From NCBI RefSeq assembly GCF_000756305.1, contig NZ_JRFE01000017.1:1-64000 (forward strand): a DNA stretch of 64,000 nucleotides, given 5' to 3'. This document shows positions 9,802 to 19,783 of the stretch, one piece after another. Numbering within the stretch: position 1 is the first letter of the stretch; every line of letters starts with the position of its first letter. A model generated the notes under the pieces. It made no database searches and was not told where the DNA came from. It worked only from the letters and a program-made list of their open reading frames with translations. Origin of the DNA: Myxosarcina sp. GI1. GTDB lineage: Bacteria > Cyanobacteriota > Cyanobacteriia > Cyanobacteriales > Xenococcaceae. The position numbers and the translations under genes were made by a program.

Positions 9802-9830
9802 ATAAACCGAATTGCATTAAACAAACTACT

Positions 9831-12473
9831 ATGGCTGACTCTCTTACATATCTAAGCGGTAGCCAGATCCGCGATAAGTTCCTCAAGTTTTATGAGGAGA
9901 GACAACACAAAATCTTACCCAGTGCTTCGCTAGTACCAGAAGATCCAACGGTACTACTAACCATTGCGGGGATGCTACCATTTAAACCAATATTTTTAGG
10001 ACAGCAAAAAGCACCTCAACCACGCGCTACTACTTCTCAAAAATGTATCCGCACCAACGATATAGAAAATGTTGGACGTACCGCCAGACATCATACCTTT
10101 TTTGAAATGTTGGGTAATTTTAGCTTTGGCGATTATTTTAAAGAACAGGCTATAGAATGGGCGTGGGAACTGTCTACCCAAGTTTATAAGCTGCCTCCAG
10201 AACGTATTATTCCCAGCGTATTTAAAGATGACGATGAAGCTTTTGCTATTTGGCGTGACAAAATAGGTATTCCCGAACATCGCATTCAGCGTATGGGAGA
10301 AGAAGATAATTACTGGAAATCTGGTGTCACTGGACCTTGTGGACCCTGTTCGGAATTGTACTATGATTTTCATCTAGAATTGGGAGATGAGAATATAGAC
10401 TTAGAAGACGACAGCAGGTTTATCGAATTCTATAACTTAGTGTTCATGCAGTTTAATCAAGATGCAGCAGGAAATCGTACGCCGCTAGAAAACCAAAACA
10501 TCGATACGGGTTTGGGTTTGGAAAGGATGGCGCAAATCCTGCAACAAGTACCTAATAATTATGAAACCGATTTAATTTTTCCAATTATCAAAACTGCGGT
10601 TGAGATTGCAGGTATAGATTATGCTACAGCCGATGATAAAACTAAAATCTCGTTCAAAGTAATTGGCGACCATGTTCGGGCTGTAGCACATCTAATTGCT
10701 GATGGTGTGACTGCTTCTAATGTAGGTCGAGGATATATCTTGCGCCGCTTGATCCGTCGCGTAGTGCGTCATGGCAGATTAGTTGGTATTGAAGGTAATT
10801 TTATCAATAAAGTTGCTGAAACTGCGATCGCGTTATCGGAATCGGCTTATCCTAATGTTAGAGAACGAGAAGAGTTTATAAAAAACCAGCTACAGACAGA
10901 AGAATCACAGTTCTTAAAGACATTAGAAAGAGGTGAAAAGCTGCTGGCTGAAATTATTGCCAAGGCTGCCAATCTTTCGGAAAGCAAAATTTCTGGTAAA
11001 GATGCTTTCGATCTTTACGACACCTATGGTTTCCCTTTAGAACTTACCGAAGAAATCGCCGAAGAACAGGGTTTAACTGTCGATGTTGAAGGCTTTGAAC
11101 GAGAAATGGAGTCACAAAAACTTCGTTCTAAAGATGCCCATGAAACTATAGATCTTACGGCTAAAAATGCTTTGGGTGAATTGGCAAAAGACAGTACCAC
11201 CGAGTTTTTAGGCTATAGCAAACTAACTGCCAAATCTGTAGCTACGGGAATTATTGTCAATGGCGAACAGGCAGAATTTGCTAAAGCAGGAGATGAAATT
11301 CAGATCGTTCTCAATGAAACTCCTTTCTATGCCGAGTCTGGGGGACAAATTGGCGATAAAGGCTATCTTTCTGGCGATGATGTCTTAATTCGCGTTGAAG
11401 ATGTGCAAAAAGAAGCAAATATCTTCGTTCACTTTGGTAAGGTCGATCGCGGTACTATCTCTTTAGGTGATACGGTTAGCGCAACTATCGATCGCGCCTG
11501 TCGTCGTCGCGCCCAAGCCAATCATACTGCAACTCACTTATTACAAGCGGCTTTAAAGAAAATAGTTGATGATTCTATTTCTCAAGCAGGTTCTTTAGTA
11601 GACTTCGATCGCCTTAGATTTGATTTTAACTGTCCCCGTGCCTTAACAGCAGAAGAAATTCGGCAGGTAGAAGACTTAGTTAATACTTGGATCTCCGAGG
11701 CACACGAAGCCGACGTTAATATTATGCCTTTAGAAGAAGCCAAAGCTAAAGGGGCGATCGCTATGTTTGGGGAGAAATATGCCGACAATGTGAGAGTGAT
11801 CGATTTCCCTGGGGTGTCGATGGAACTTTGCGGCGGTACTCACGTGCATAATACTGCCGAAATTGGCGTATTTAAAATTATCTCGGAAACGGGTATTTCT
11901 TCTGGTGTCAGAAGGATTGAAGCTGTTGCAGGTGCGGCTATTTTAGACTATTTAAATGTACGAGACAAAGTAGTCAAAGAATTGAGCGATCGCTTTAAAA
12001 TTAAACCCGAAGAAATTAGCAATCGTGTTAACAGTTTGCAAGCCGAACTAAAAGCTACTCAAAAAGAATTAGAAGCGGCAAAACAAGAACTGGCGATCGC
12101 TAAGTCTGATAGTTTATTATCTCAAGCCGAAACTGTCGGCGAGTATAAAGTTTTAGTGGCAAATATGGGCGAACTAGACGCTAAATCCTTACAGTCAGCT
12201 GCAGAAAGATTGCAGCAAAAATTGGGCGAAGCAACCGTAGTTTTAGGTTCAATTCCTGCTGAGAGTAAAGTAAGTTTGGTTGCTGCTTTTAGTCAGCAAG
12301 TTATCAAAGAGAAAAAACTACAGGCAGGTAAATTCATCGGTGGCATTGCCAAAATCTGCGGTGGTGGCGGCGGTGGCAGACCGAATTTGGCACAGGCTGG
12401 CGGAAGGGATGCAAGTAAATTAGATGAGGCTTTGGATGCGGCGAAGCAGCAACTGATTGAAGGGTTGAGTTAG
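9831..12473 (+). CDS. alaS: alanyl-tRNA synthetase
   Basis: Charges tRNA-Ala in the cytoplasm. The 880 residues follow the full bacterial architecture. The class II catalytic core (about 1-270) has [13 protein letters not shown] and [16 protein letters not shown] tRNA-recognition helical region follows, then the editing domain with zinc ligands HTATHLL (about 570) and CGGTHV (about 670). The C-terminal C-Ala/DHHA1 domain (about 740-880) contains the glycine-rich [15 protein letters not shown]. All key motifs are intact and the length is normal. The ATG at 9831 starts directly at [18 protein letters not shown], as in homologues. A perfect 8-bp hairpin follows the stop codon. Confidence 0.98.
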   Translation: MADSLTYLSGSQIRDKFLKFYEERQHKILPSASLVPEDPTVLLTIAGMLPFKPIFLGQQKAPQPRATTSQKCIRTNDIENVGRTARHHTFFEMLGNFSFGDYFKEQAIEWAWELSTQVYKLPPERIIPSVFKDDDEAFAIWRDKIGIPEHRIQRMGEEDNYWKSGVTGPCGPCSELYYDFHLELGDENIDLEDDSRFIEFYNLVFMQFNQDAAGNRTPLENQNIDTGLGLERMAQILQQVPNNYETDLIFPIIKTAVEIAGIDYATADDKTKISFKVIGDHVRAVAHLIADGVTASNVGRGYILRRLIRRVVRHGRLVGIEGNFINKVAETAIALSESAYPNVREREEFIKNQLQTEESQFLKTLERGEKLLAEIIAKAANLSESKISGKDAFDLYDTYGFPLELTEEIAEEQGLTVDVEGFEREMESQKLRSKDAHETIDLTAKNALGELAKDSTTEFLGYSKLTAKSVATGIIVNGEQAEFAKAGDEIQIVLNETPFYAESGGQIGDKGYLSGDDVLIRVEDVQKEANIFVHFGKVDRGTISLGDTVSATIDRACRRRAQANHTATHLLQAALKKIVDDSISQAGSLVDFDRLRFDFNCPRALTAEEIRQVEDLVNTWISEAHEADVNIMPLEEAKAKGAIAMFGEKYADNVRVIDFPGVSMELCGGTHVHNTAEIGVFKIISETGISSGVRRIEAVAGAAILDYLNVRDKVVKELSDRFKIKPEEISNRVNSLQAELKATQKELEAAKQELAIAKSDSLLSQAETVGEYKVLVANMGELDAKSLQSAAERLQQKLGEATVVLGSIPAESKVSLVAAFSQQVIKEKKLQAGKFIGGIAKICGGGGGGRPNLAQAGGRDASKLDEALDAAKQQLIEGLS

Positions 12474-12480
12474 GTTTTAA

Positions 12481-12502
12481 AAGGTGGGAATCAACCCACC
12501 TT
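12481..12502. terminator. hairpin at the end of alaS
   Basis: AAGGTGGG, six-base loop, CCCACCTT: a perfect 8-bp stem seven bases after the alaS stop codon. On the minus strand the stem is followed by TTAAAACC. It also touches the stop of the minus-strand small membrane gene, so it can serve both convergent units. Confidence 0.65.
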
Positions 12503-12840
12503 AATCTAAGCGCTCTATTCCACTTTTTACTGCACCAACAACTATACCGACAATTAAACATACTAAAAAACCTATAAAAACATACAACATGGCGTAAATA
12601 TCATAAGAAATAAAATCTGGTTTTCCAGAAGTAATAATATAAATAATGCATGCAACAAGCGGGCCAGCTACCGCTCCAAGCAGATCTCCCAAAAGTCCTC
12701 CAAAAAAAATAAAGAAATAGAAATATATTAATACTTTGTCGTATATTTTTTCTTTAAAATAAAGCTATAGTTGCGAATAAAACTCCAGTTATTACCGACA
12801 AAACAACTGTTGCTAAAATTAATATTTTTAATAAATTCAT
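12501..12840 (-). pseudogene. small membrane protein gene, probably frameshifted
   Basis: Two frames sit end to end. From ATG 12840, 28 residues (MNLLKILILATVVL...ALF) form one membrane helix and stop at 12754-12756. In another frame, open back to 12764, the chain continues with IYFYFFIFFGGLLGDLLGAV and ends GIVVGAVKSGIERLD at 12501. That adds two to three further hydrophobic segments. The second frame has no ATG or GTG; its only ordinary start is TTG 12692, three bases from GGAGGA. One indel in the A/T-rich stretch near 12755-12765 would join both into a protein of about 110 residues with several membrane segments. Alternatively the 28-mer and the 63-mer are separate coupled genes. No family was recognised. 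Confidence 0.4.
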
Positions 12841-13135
12841 AACTGAATAACAAAAATGACGCGATCGCAACATTTATTTTCACAAATGCTACTATATTAA
12901 AACTTTAATAGAAAATAAATGGCTGTGTTGTCTGGTTAAAGCTTATAAAATGATGCCTTCATTTTAACTGCATATTTTACGGATCGGATTAAAAAAAGAC
13001 TGATTATAAAATAGTATTAAAGATTTTGTATCAAAAAGATTATATTTTTATAAAATCCTACAAAAGTTGCATATAAAACTACTAACACTAGTAACAATGA
13101 TAATAACAGATCGATAAAAATCTTTTTTTATTTTC

Positions 13136-13576
13136 ATGAATTTTAAATTATTAAGTGCAGCGACATGTTTATTTGTTTTTGGAGCAACAATTCCTGTACT
13201 TAGTGCTGACGAACGAGAACTATCAAATTTTAAACTGACTCATGAATGTGTTGAGTGCAACCTTAATGAAACTAGTATTAAAAGTGGCAATCTAAGAGAT
13301 GCAGATTTACAAAGGGCTAATTTACTTAATGCTAATTTTAGTGACTCAGATTTGAGTAATGCTAATTTTCAAAATGCTAATTTGAGAAGTGCGAACTTTA
13401 AAAATTCAGATTTGAGTAATGCTAACTTTAGCAATGCTAATGTAACTGGAGCATATTTTTGTGGCGCAAATTTAAACGGAGTTATCTGGGAAGGAGTCAT
13501 TCATAGTAGATCTACACAATGCCTTCCAGATGAGGCTATTAATTACATTTCACAAGATAATCTCGTTCATCAATGA
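13136..13576 (+). CDS. exported pentapeptide-repeat protein
   Basis: A 146-residue protein with an N-terminal signal peptide (about 1-23, ending PVLSADE). Residues about 50-115 contain roughly a dozen A(D/N)LxX or A(D/N)FxX pentapeptides. Two cysteines before the repeats (CVECNLNETSIKSGNL) and two after (YFCGANLNG and STQCLPDE) could form disulfides or caps in the periplasm. This head plus short beta-helix layout is common in cyanobacterial secreted pentapeptide proteins; the function is unknown. The preceding 295 bases (12841-13135) are very AT-rich and hold no other frame. It is convergent with pyk. Confidence 0.85.
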   Translation: MNFKLLSAATCLFVFGATIPVLSADERELSNFKLTHECVECNLNETSIKSGNLRDADLQRANLLNANFSDSDLSNANFQNANLRSANFKNSDLSNANFSNANVTGAYFCGANLNGVIWEGVIHSRSTQCLPDEAINYISQDNLVHQ

Positions 13577-13609
13577 ACAGTGAACAATAAGAGTTTAGCT
13601 GCCAGAATG

Positions 13610-15049
13610 TTAATTGCTCATTGGTGAATCGCCGATTGTATGAATTTTAAGAAAATTTGTACCTTTAGGTTTTCTGGTGGGAATGCCACCCATAATTAAA
13701 ACGAGATCGCCTGTTGTAGCCAAATTGCGCTCGCGCAACTGGGTTTCAGTTAATTGGACTAGCTGTTCAAAAGTTTCTGTCTGATGTTCGACATGAATTG
13801 GTTCGATACCCCAAATTAAGTTAAGGCGATGATAGACCTTGATATTTGGTGTAAAAGCAACGACAGGAACTCTAGGTCGCTCTCCAGAAGCGATTAAAGC
13901 TGTATAGCCCGTAGTAGTAAAAGTTGCGATACAGCGTAACTTGAGGGTTTTATCGATCGCGTTGAGTGCTTCGCTGAGGGCATGAGTTTCGTCAGATTGG
14001 GCAGGTGGATTGTTGACATAATCAAATTTTGGTTCGATACTGGCGGCAATTTTTGCTAGCATCCGTACGGCTTTAACGGGATATTTACCAACGGCTGATT
14101 CTCCAGAAAGCATTACTGCATCCGTACCATCAACAATTGCATTAGCAACATCACTAGCTTCAGCGCGAGTAGGACGAGGATTGTCAATCATGCTGTCTAG
14201 CATTTGAGTAGCAGTAATCACGGGGATGTTTCTAAGATTACAGTTACGAATTATATCTTTTTGTAGAGCAGGCACTTTTTCGGGACTCATTTCTACGCCC
14301 AAGTCGCCTCGCGCCACCATCAAACCATCGCATTCAGTCAAAATTTCTGCTAAATTAGCGATCGCCTGGGGCTTTTCAATTTTTGCCATCACGGGTATAT
14401 CGCTTCTGCCTTTAGTAGCTAAAAATTGCTTGAGGATGCGAATATCTTCTCCCCGACGCACAAAGCTCAATGATATCCAGTCTATATCTTGAGATAAACC
14501 AAATTCCAAATCTCGTTTATCTTTCTCGGTCATTGAGGGCAGACTCAGATTTAATCCAGGAAGATTGACTCCTTTACGGCTTTTGAGAATACCTCCTTCA
14601 ACTACCTGACAGACTACTTTGTTATCTTCTACTGACTCTACTACCAACTCTAGTAACCCATCATCTAGCAGAATCTGAGCTTCAGGTTCTGCTTCCTTTG
14701 CTAAAAAGGGATAATCGATCGCGATGGTATCTGGTTGTTCGTCGTATTCCTCTAGAGAAACTAAAGTTACTTTCGTTCCCTCCTGTAAAAACATAGAACC
14801 ATGTGGTAACTGAGCGACACGAATTTTTGGACCTTGTAAGTCTTGGAGAATAGTAATTGAAGTTTTTAATTCTACCGATACCGATCGCAATAAAGATACC
14901 ATTTTGGCATGCTCTTCGTAGCTACCGTGAGAAAAATTAAGTCTGGCAACATTCATTCCCGCTAACACCATCGATCTAATTATTTCAGGCGAACTACTAG
15001 CAGGTCCAATTGTTGCCACGATTTTGGTACGGCGGTCTAGTTTCATCAT
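13610..15049 (-). CDS. pyk: pyruvate kinase
   Basis: Final glycolytic step: phosphoenolpyruvate plus ADP to pyruvate plus ATP, needing Mg2+ and K+. The sequence starts [20 protein letters not shown]. The substrate and metal motifs are [10 protein letters not shown] with the catalytic Lys (about 223), [10 protein letters not shown] (about 246-255) and [12 protein letters not shown] (about 275). At 479 residues it has the three standard domains but lacks the extra PEP-utiliser C-terminal domain that lengthens many cyanobacterial pyruvate kinases to about 590. A genome may carry both forms. The start could be either of two adjacent ATGs (15049 or 15046). Monocistronic. Confidence 0.96.
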   Translation of the reverse strand: MMKLDRRTKIVATIGPASSSPEIIRSMVLAGMNVARLNFSHGSYEEHAKMVSLLRSVSVELKTSITILQDLQGPKIRVAQLPHGSMFLQEGTKVTLVSLEEYDEQPDTIAIDYPFLAKEAEPEAQILLDDGLLELVVESVEDNKVVCQVVEGGILKSRKGVNLPGLNLSLPSMTEKDKRDLEFGLSQDIDWISLSFVRRGEDIRILKQFLATKGRSDIPVMAKIEKPQAIANLAEILTECDGLMVARGDLGVEMSPEKVPALQKDIIRNCNLRNIPVITATQMLDSMIDNPRPTRAEASDVANAIVDGTDAVMLSGESAVGKYPVKAVRMLAKIAASIEPKFDYVNNPPAQSDETHALSEALNAIDKTLKLRCIATFTTTGYTALIASGERPRVPVVAFTPNIKVYHRLNLIWGIEPIHVEHQTETFEQLVQLTETQLRERNLATTGDLVLIMGGIPTRKPKGTNFLKIHTIGDSPMSN

Positions 15050-15217
15050 TCTTGTTTAACTAGCTTGGCAAAAAAAAAGTTCTAAGTTTGGCTCGTCTGA
15101 ATATTACACTTAGCGATCGCGAAGGTTATTCATAACTCTTAAATATAGCTTTAGTCGTTACTGTTTCCTTATTTTTAACGATAAACTAAAAATGTATCTT
15201 GACTTTATAAAAACACT

Positions 15218-15694
15218 ATGGCAAATCCCGAAACTGATGCAAAAGGTCGCTTTTTTGCGGCACTTGTGTATATACTTCCTTTAATCTATGCTTTACCTTT
15301 TGGATTATTGTTATTAAAACAATTTCCTTTCTTAGGAATTATTTACACTCCTATTGCTCCTTTACTTACCATTTACTATACTTTGCCATTTGCAGGATTG
15401 ATAATTTTCTTTGCTTTATGGTTTGCAGTAGTTAGAAATTCCAATATTGACTATTTCATTCGCTTTAATACCATGCAGGTAATCATGCTGGATATTATCT
15501 TGATTGTCTGTAGCTTGATTATGAATATTTTGAGTTCTGGTTTTGGCGGACAAAGTTTGATAACCGAAACTCTTAACAACACCATTTTTATTGGTACTGT
15601 AGTTATCAGTTTCTATGGCATTATTCAATCAGCACGGGGTTCTTATGCTGAAATTCCCGCTCTTTCGGAGGCAGTTTCCTCGCAGATTCGCTAA
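15218..15694 (+). CDS. Tic20-like (Ycf60 family) membrane protein
   Basis: A 158-residue integral membrane protein with four predicted helices (about 10-30, 48-72, 83-105, 120-142). It matches the Tic20/Ycf60 family by the start KGRFFAALVYILPLIYALPF and the conserved NSNIDYFIRFNTMQVIMLDI. In plastids Tic20 forms part of the inner-envelope protein import channel. The role of the cyanobacterial relatives in the plasma membrane is not established. The protein ends near the convergent ackA gene, with only nine bases between stop codons. Confidence 0.9.
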   Translation: MANPETDAKGRFFAALVYILPLIYALPFGLLLLKQFPFLGIIYTPIAPLLTIYYTLPFAGLIIFFALWFAVVRNSNIDYFIRFNTMQVIMLDIILIVCSLIMNILSSGFGGQSLITETLNNTIFIGTVVISFYGIIQSARGSYAEIPALSEAVSSQIR

Positions 15695-15703
15695 GAGATA
15701 ATT

Positions 15704-16924
15704 CTAAGATCGCTTCTGTTGGAAAAGCTGCCAACATTCAGAAGCGATCGCCCAATCTTCGTTAGTCGGTATAGTTAAGATCCGTACTTTTGAATCACAG
15801 GCAGCCATATCTTCCTCCATAATTTCCTCTTTATTTTTAGCTTTATTCAGCTTCAAACCCATATATTCAAAACCATGACAGGCTTTCTCTCTTATTAATA
15901 CCTGATGTTCTCCGACTCCTGCCGTAAACACCAATACATCCAAACCTTGCAGAGAGGCAGCCATTGCCGCAATCCCCTTACGTAGGTAGTGAATATAGAC
16001 ATCGACGGCTAATTCAGCTCGCTCGTTATTTTCGTCAATTGCCTTGAAAATTTGGCGCAAATCGTTAGAAATTCCCGATACCCCTTTTAAACCCGATTCT
16101 TTATTTAACAAGGTATTGAGGCGATCGCGATCGTAATCTTCTTTCTGCATCAAATAAATCAAAATTGCAGGATCGATCGAGCCGCTACGAGTACCCATCA
16201 TCAAGCCTTCTAGGGGAGTAAAACCCATTGTGGTATCGATACTGACTCCGTTGGCAATTGCGGCTAGAGAACAACCATTACCCAAATGACAGGTAATAAT
16301 TTTTAGTTCTTCCAAAGGCTTATTAAGTATTTGTGCTGCCCGATGACCGCAGTAGCGATGGCTGGTGCCGTGAAAGCCATAGCGGCGAATGCCTCGTTCG
16401 TAAAATTTATAGGGCAGGGGATAAACTTTGGCTTTTAAGGGCATCTGAGAGTGAAATGCCGTGTCGAATACTGCTACTTGAGGAATATCACCTAGTTTGG
16501 CTTCTATCGCTTCAATTCCTTTTAAATGTGCGGGGTTGTGTTCTGGTGCGAGGGGAATTAGCTGCGCGATCGCTTCTTTAACTTCGGGAGTAATTCTGGT
16601 AGCTTGGGAATAGTCTGCACCACCATGAACTACTCGATGTCCGACTACATCTATTTCTGTCAGAGTGTTAATAACTTTGGTATCTCCCTGAGTTAGAGTA
16701 TCCAACATTTGGGCGATCGCTTCAAGCTCGTCTCTCGACTCTAGCTCGATCTCTTTGTTAGTCCTATCGGTTTCAATTTCTAACTTCCCTCCCGAATCAT
16801 CACCAGACCAATCGATTTTTCCTTCCCACATTGGTTTGGGCGGTGTTGTTGGTAGCTCATCTTGTAGCTGATAGAGACAGCTTTTTTGAGTGCTAGAACC
16901 AGGATTTAATACTAAAATTTTCAC
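15704..16924 (-). CDS. ackA: acetate kinase
   Basis: Interconverts acetate plus ATP and acetyl phosphate plus ADP. It is used with phosphotransacetylase in fermentation or acetate assimilation. Family motifs are present in order: LVLNPGSSTQKSCLY at the N-terminus, VGHRVVHGG near 90, the catalytic Asp in VFDTAFHSQMP near 155, FHGTSHRY, CHLGNGCSLAAI, and GVGEH near 335. The 406 residues are full length. No pta gene is adjacent. Residues about 20-60 (ELPTTPPKPMWEGKIDW) form an insertion common in cyanobacterial AckA. ATG 16924 is the only sensible start. Confidence 0.96.
   Translation of the reverse strand: MKILVLNPGSSTQKSCLYQLQDELPTTPPKPMWEGKIDWSGDDSGGKLEIETDRTNKEIELESRDELEAIAQMLDTLTQGDTKVINTLTEIDVVGHRVVHGGADYSQATRITPEVKEAIAQLIPLAPEHNPAHLKGIEAIEAKLGDIPQVAVFDTAFHSQMPLKAKVYPLPYKFYERGIRRYGFHGTSHRYCGHRAAQILNKPLEELKIITCHLGNGCSLAAIANGVSIDTTMGFTPLEGLMMGTRSGSIDPAILIYLMQKEDYDRDRLNTLLNKESGLKGVSGISNDLRQIFKAIDENNERAELAVDVYIHYLRKGIAAMAASLQGLDVLVFTAGVGEHQVLIREKACHGFEYMGLKLNKAKNKEEIMEEDMAACDSKVRILTIPTNEDWAIASECWQLFQQKRS
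15708..15749. other. long imperfect hairpin at the tic20/ackA convergence
   Basis: GATCGCTTCTGTTGG (15708-15722) pairs with CCAAC (15731-15735) and, after a short bulge, CAGAAGCGATC (15739-15749). Most of it lies inside the 3' end of ackA. There is no clear T-tract, so it is only a candidate terminator or RNA stabiliser for the convergent pair. Confidence 0.4.
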
Positions 16925-17156
16925 GGTAGAACTTAAATTACTATCAGCAGTCTAGTTAAATGTTAGTTCTAAAAATTATTCTAGTAGTAGAGGAAGCTTT
17001 TAGAGTAGCGAGTAGCACGTCAAAATAATATATTTATTACTTATTACTCTCTACTTCCCTTTTGCCTGTTGCCTCTTCTATACTTTCTACTTCCTGCTTC
17101 CTACTTTCTAATTCTATAGCCTGATAATATCAATTAAACCCTTGTTCTACGTTTTT

Positions 17157-18257
17157 ATGAATCTGACAACGATTTTATTATTAGTATGTGGATTTGTACT
17201 GTTAGTATTCGGTGCGGAATTTTTAGTTAAAGGAGCATCGAGACTGGCAATAATCTTGCGAATCCCTCCCCTAATAATTGGACTAACTATCGTTGCTTAT
17301 GGTACGAGTGCGCCAGAAATGGCAGTAAGTATTATTGCTAGTTTTGCAGGGCAATCAGATATTGCGATCGGTAATGCTCTAGGCAGTAATATTTGTAACA
17401 TTTTATTGATTCTCGGCTTGTCTGCTTTAGTAGCACCTCTCATAGTTAACCGACAGGTAATTCGTTCTGATGTACCGATTATGATCGGGGTGACAGTTTT
17501 ATTACTTCTGTTTGGGCTTGATGGTGAGCTTGGCAGAATGGACGGTATTATTTTGTTTATTGGTGCTTTACTCTACACTTTTTCGTTAATTTACCAGAGT
17601 CGCAAACAAAAAGATTTAGAAGCAGACGAATTTACCCGCGAATATGGTTTGCCTAGCGATAATTCTATTTTTACCTGGTTGAAAAATTTAGCTTATATTA
17701 TTGGTGGCTCGGCGTTATTGGTATTTGGGTCTCGTTTGTTAGTAGACTCGGCTACTAGCATCGCTAGAGATTTTGGAGTTAGCGAATTAGTAATTGGCTT
17801 GACAATTATCTCTTTTGGCACGTCTCTACCAGAACTAGCTACCTCAGTGATGGCTAGTTTTCGTGGCGAACGAGATATTGCTGTAGGTAATGTTTTAGGC
17901 AGCAATATTTTTAATATTCTGGCAGTTTTAGGAGTAGCAGGCATAGTTGCACCCAATGGCATTGAAGTTGCAGAAACGGTAATTGAAGTCAATGCTCCTG
18001 TGGCGATCGCGGTATCCTTTGCTTGTTTGCCCATCTTCTATTCTGGCTATCGGCTCGATCGCTGGGAGGGTTTATTATTTATCCTTTATTACCTTGCATA
18101 CATTGGTTATTTAGTTATGGATGCCACCAATTATGAAGGCTTGCCAGTGTACAGAATTGTCATGCTGGCTTTTGTAATTCCCATAACCGTAATTACCCTG
18201 GTTACAATCGCCATTAGACAAAAGCAGTCTAGCCGCAGGCGTAAAAGAACTCGTTAA
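17157..18257 (+). CDS. calcium/sodium antiporter, CaCA family (YrbG type)
   Basis: A membrane exchanger of about 366 residues with two inverted halves. Each half carries the family alpha repeat: YGTSAPEMAVSIIASFAG then IAIGNALGSNICNILL in the first, FGTSLPELATSVMASFRG then IAVGNVLGSNIFNIL in the second. These repeats form the ion site; the acidic GTSxPE residues bind Ca2+ or Na+. Ten helices are likely. The C-terminal tail is basic (RQKQSSRRRKRTR). I start at ATG 17157 rather than the in-frame TTG at 17142, because it gives the usual MNLTTILLLVCGFVLLVFGA. Actual substrate ions (Ca2+, K+, H+) are not fixed by sequence. Confidence 0.93.
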   Translation: MNLTTILLLVCGFVLLVFGAEFLVKGASRLAIILRIPPLIIGLTIVAYGTSAPEMAVSIIASFAGQSDIAIGNALGSNICNILLILGLSALVAPLIVNRQVIRSDVPIMIGVTVLLLLFGLDGELGRMDGIILFIGALLYTFSLIYQSRKQKDLEADEFTREYGLPSDNSIFTWLKNLAYIIGGSALLVFGSRLLVDSATSIARDFGVSELVIGLTIISFGTSLPELATSVMASFRGERDIAVGNVLGSNIFNILAVLGVAGIVAPNGIEVAETVIEVNAPVAIAVSFACLPIFYSGYRLDRWEGLLFILYYLAYIGYLVMDATNYEGLPVYRIVMLAFVIPITVITLVTIAIRQKQSSRRRKRTR

Positions 18258-18643
18258 CTTAATATATAGCGTTCCTATTTTATTTTTGAACTAAACAATA
18301 AAGAAAGGCAAAAGGCAAAAGGCAGCAGAAATTTTTTCATGAATCATTTAGGATTGCTATAAGTCTTTTTACTGATATTCAGTACTTATACTGTTAAACA
18401 TTAGACAAAAATATTTAGATCGAATAAATAATTTACTAAAAAATTGAAGTTTATTTTTAGTTTGGTGAAAGCAATTAGATAGAATAATAAAGTTTAATAA
18501 ATTTTCCGCGATCGTACCCATGACTATTACTCTAAGAGGCAAGTTACGATATTTAGTTATCTGATGGCGATAGATAAATTATTTAGCTAAAAGCTCTTAA
18601 TTAAATTTCCGTCGAAAAAATTTAAATATTAGAAAAACTAGTT
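18258..18643. other. intergenic region with heptad repeat
   Basis: A 386-base AT-rich spacer upstream of the metalloprotease gene. It contains three AAAGGCA heptads at 18304-18324 and one GCGATCG site. No further gene or RNA was recognised. Confidence 0.6.
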
Positions 18644-19711
18644 ATGATGCGAAAATATTATTCTCTTAGAAAACTTGCTAGTTATGGTTTGGCAGCTTCT
18701 TTAACTAGTATTATTGTTGGTCAAGCACAGCGAGTTCAGGCAATAAATTTAAAGTTCGATTATACGTATGATACAAATGACTTTTTCAACGATACGCGCA
18801 AAGCTACCTTAGAAGAAGCTGCTACTTATTTTGAACCTCTAACGGACAATTTAGACGCAATAACCGACGAAGATAGCAATCTAACGGATATAGGAGCTAC
18901 GGGAGCTTATTATGATACAGGGGAAGTGGATGGGGAAGGAAATCCAATTTACGAAGAAATTATTAACACTTGGACAGCAAATTTCGATCATCCTAGTGTA
19001 AATGATTTTACTCAAACTATAGACAATTTAACCGTTGCTGAAGATACATTAAAAATTTATGTTGGCGCAAAGAACCTTAGTAGCTTAGGACAAGGAGGGC
19101 CTGGTGGATTTGGTGCTAGTGGATTGGGCGACTTTGTTAATACAGTAAAAGCAAGAGGTCAAACTGGTGCTCTTGAAACAACACCTACTGATTTTGGTAC
19201 TTGGGGAGGCTCGATTAGTTTTGATAATAATTTAACTAGTGGTTGGTCTTGGAACGACAACTTTGAAGATCCTCTTGAAGAATATGAATACGATTTTTTA
19301 TCGGTAGCAATTCACGAAATTGGTCATCTTATGGGGGTTGGTACCACTTCTTCTTGGACTACTAATGTTTCTGGAACTGAATTTATTGGACCTAAATCCG
19401 TGCAAACTTATGGTAGTAATGTTCCTCTTACTTCAGATGGTGGACATTGGGCAGAGGGAACGCAAAGTTACGTCAATGGTGCGTCTCAAGAAGCAGCAAT
19501 GGATCCGACTATTAATAGTGTAAATAATCTCGGTCAGCGCAAAGTATTTACCGATCTTGATTATGCAGGGTTAGCCGATGTAGGTTGGCAGACAGAAGCA
19601 GTTAGTGCTCAGGTTCCCTTTGAATTTTCTCCTGGTATGGGTATCGTTTTAGTATCGGGAATTTTTGGTGCTAAAAAAGGTTTACAAGAATTGAAAAAAC
19701 GCAAAAATTAG
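18644..19711 (+). CDS. exported zinc metalloprotease with C-terminal sorting-like tail
   Basis: A 355-residue protein with a signal peptide (about 1-32, ending QRVQA). The zinc motif HEIGHLMGVG near residue 224 is of the HExxHxxGxxH/G metzincin type. It resembles the NF038122-type cyanobacterial metalloproteases. The C-terminus is tripartite: the short motif VPFEFSPG, a hydrophobic helix (GIVLVSGIFGAKKG) and a basic end (KKRKN). That layout matches PEP-CTERM-like signals in which PFEFSP replaces PEP, suggesting processing by an exosortase-type enzyme (inference). Calcium-rich acidic stretches (DTNDFFNDT, ITDEDSNLTD) surround the catalytic domain. The start could be either of two adjacent ATGs. 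A strong intrinsic terminator follows. Confidence 0.85.
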   Translation: MMRKYYSLRKLASYGLAASLTSIIVGQAQRVQAINLKFDYTYDTNDFFNDTRKATLEEAATYFEPLTDNLDAITDEDSNLTDIGATGAYYDTGEVDGEGNPIYEEIINTWTANFDHPSVNDFTQTIDNLTVAEDTLKIYVGAKNLSSLGQGGPGGFGASGLGDFVNTVKARGQTGALETTPTDFGTWGGSISFDNNLTSGWSWNDNFEDPLEEYEYDFLSVAIHEIGHLMGVGTTSSWTTNVSGTEFIGPKSVQTYGSNVPLTSDGGHWAEGTQSYVNGASQEAAMDPTINSVNNLGQRKVFTDLDYAGLADVGWQTEAVSAQVPFEFSPGMGIVLVSGIFGAKKGLQELKKRKN

Positions 19712-19737
19712 ACGAAGGAAGAAGTAGGAAAGAAGGA

Positions 19738-19769
19738 GGAAGAAGTTTTTTATTCTTCTTCCTTTTTTT
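19738..19769 (+). terminator. intrinsic terminator after the metalloprotease gene
   Basis: GGAAGAAG, a T-rich nine-base loop, CTTCTTCC, then seven T. The perfect 8-bp stem plus T-tract lies 27 bases after the stop codon and just before the convergent baeRF3-type gene. Confidence 0.85.
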
Positions 19770-19783
19770 AATCGCGTAGCGAG

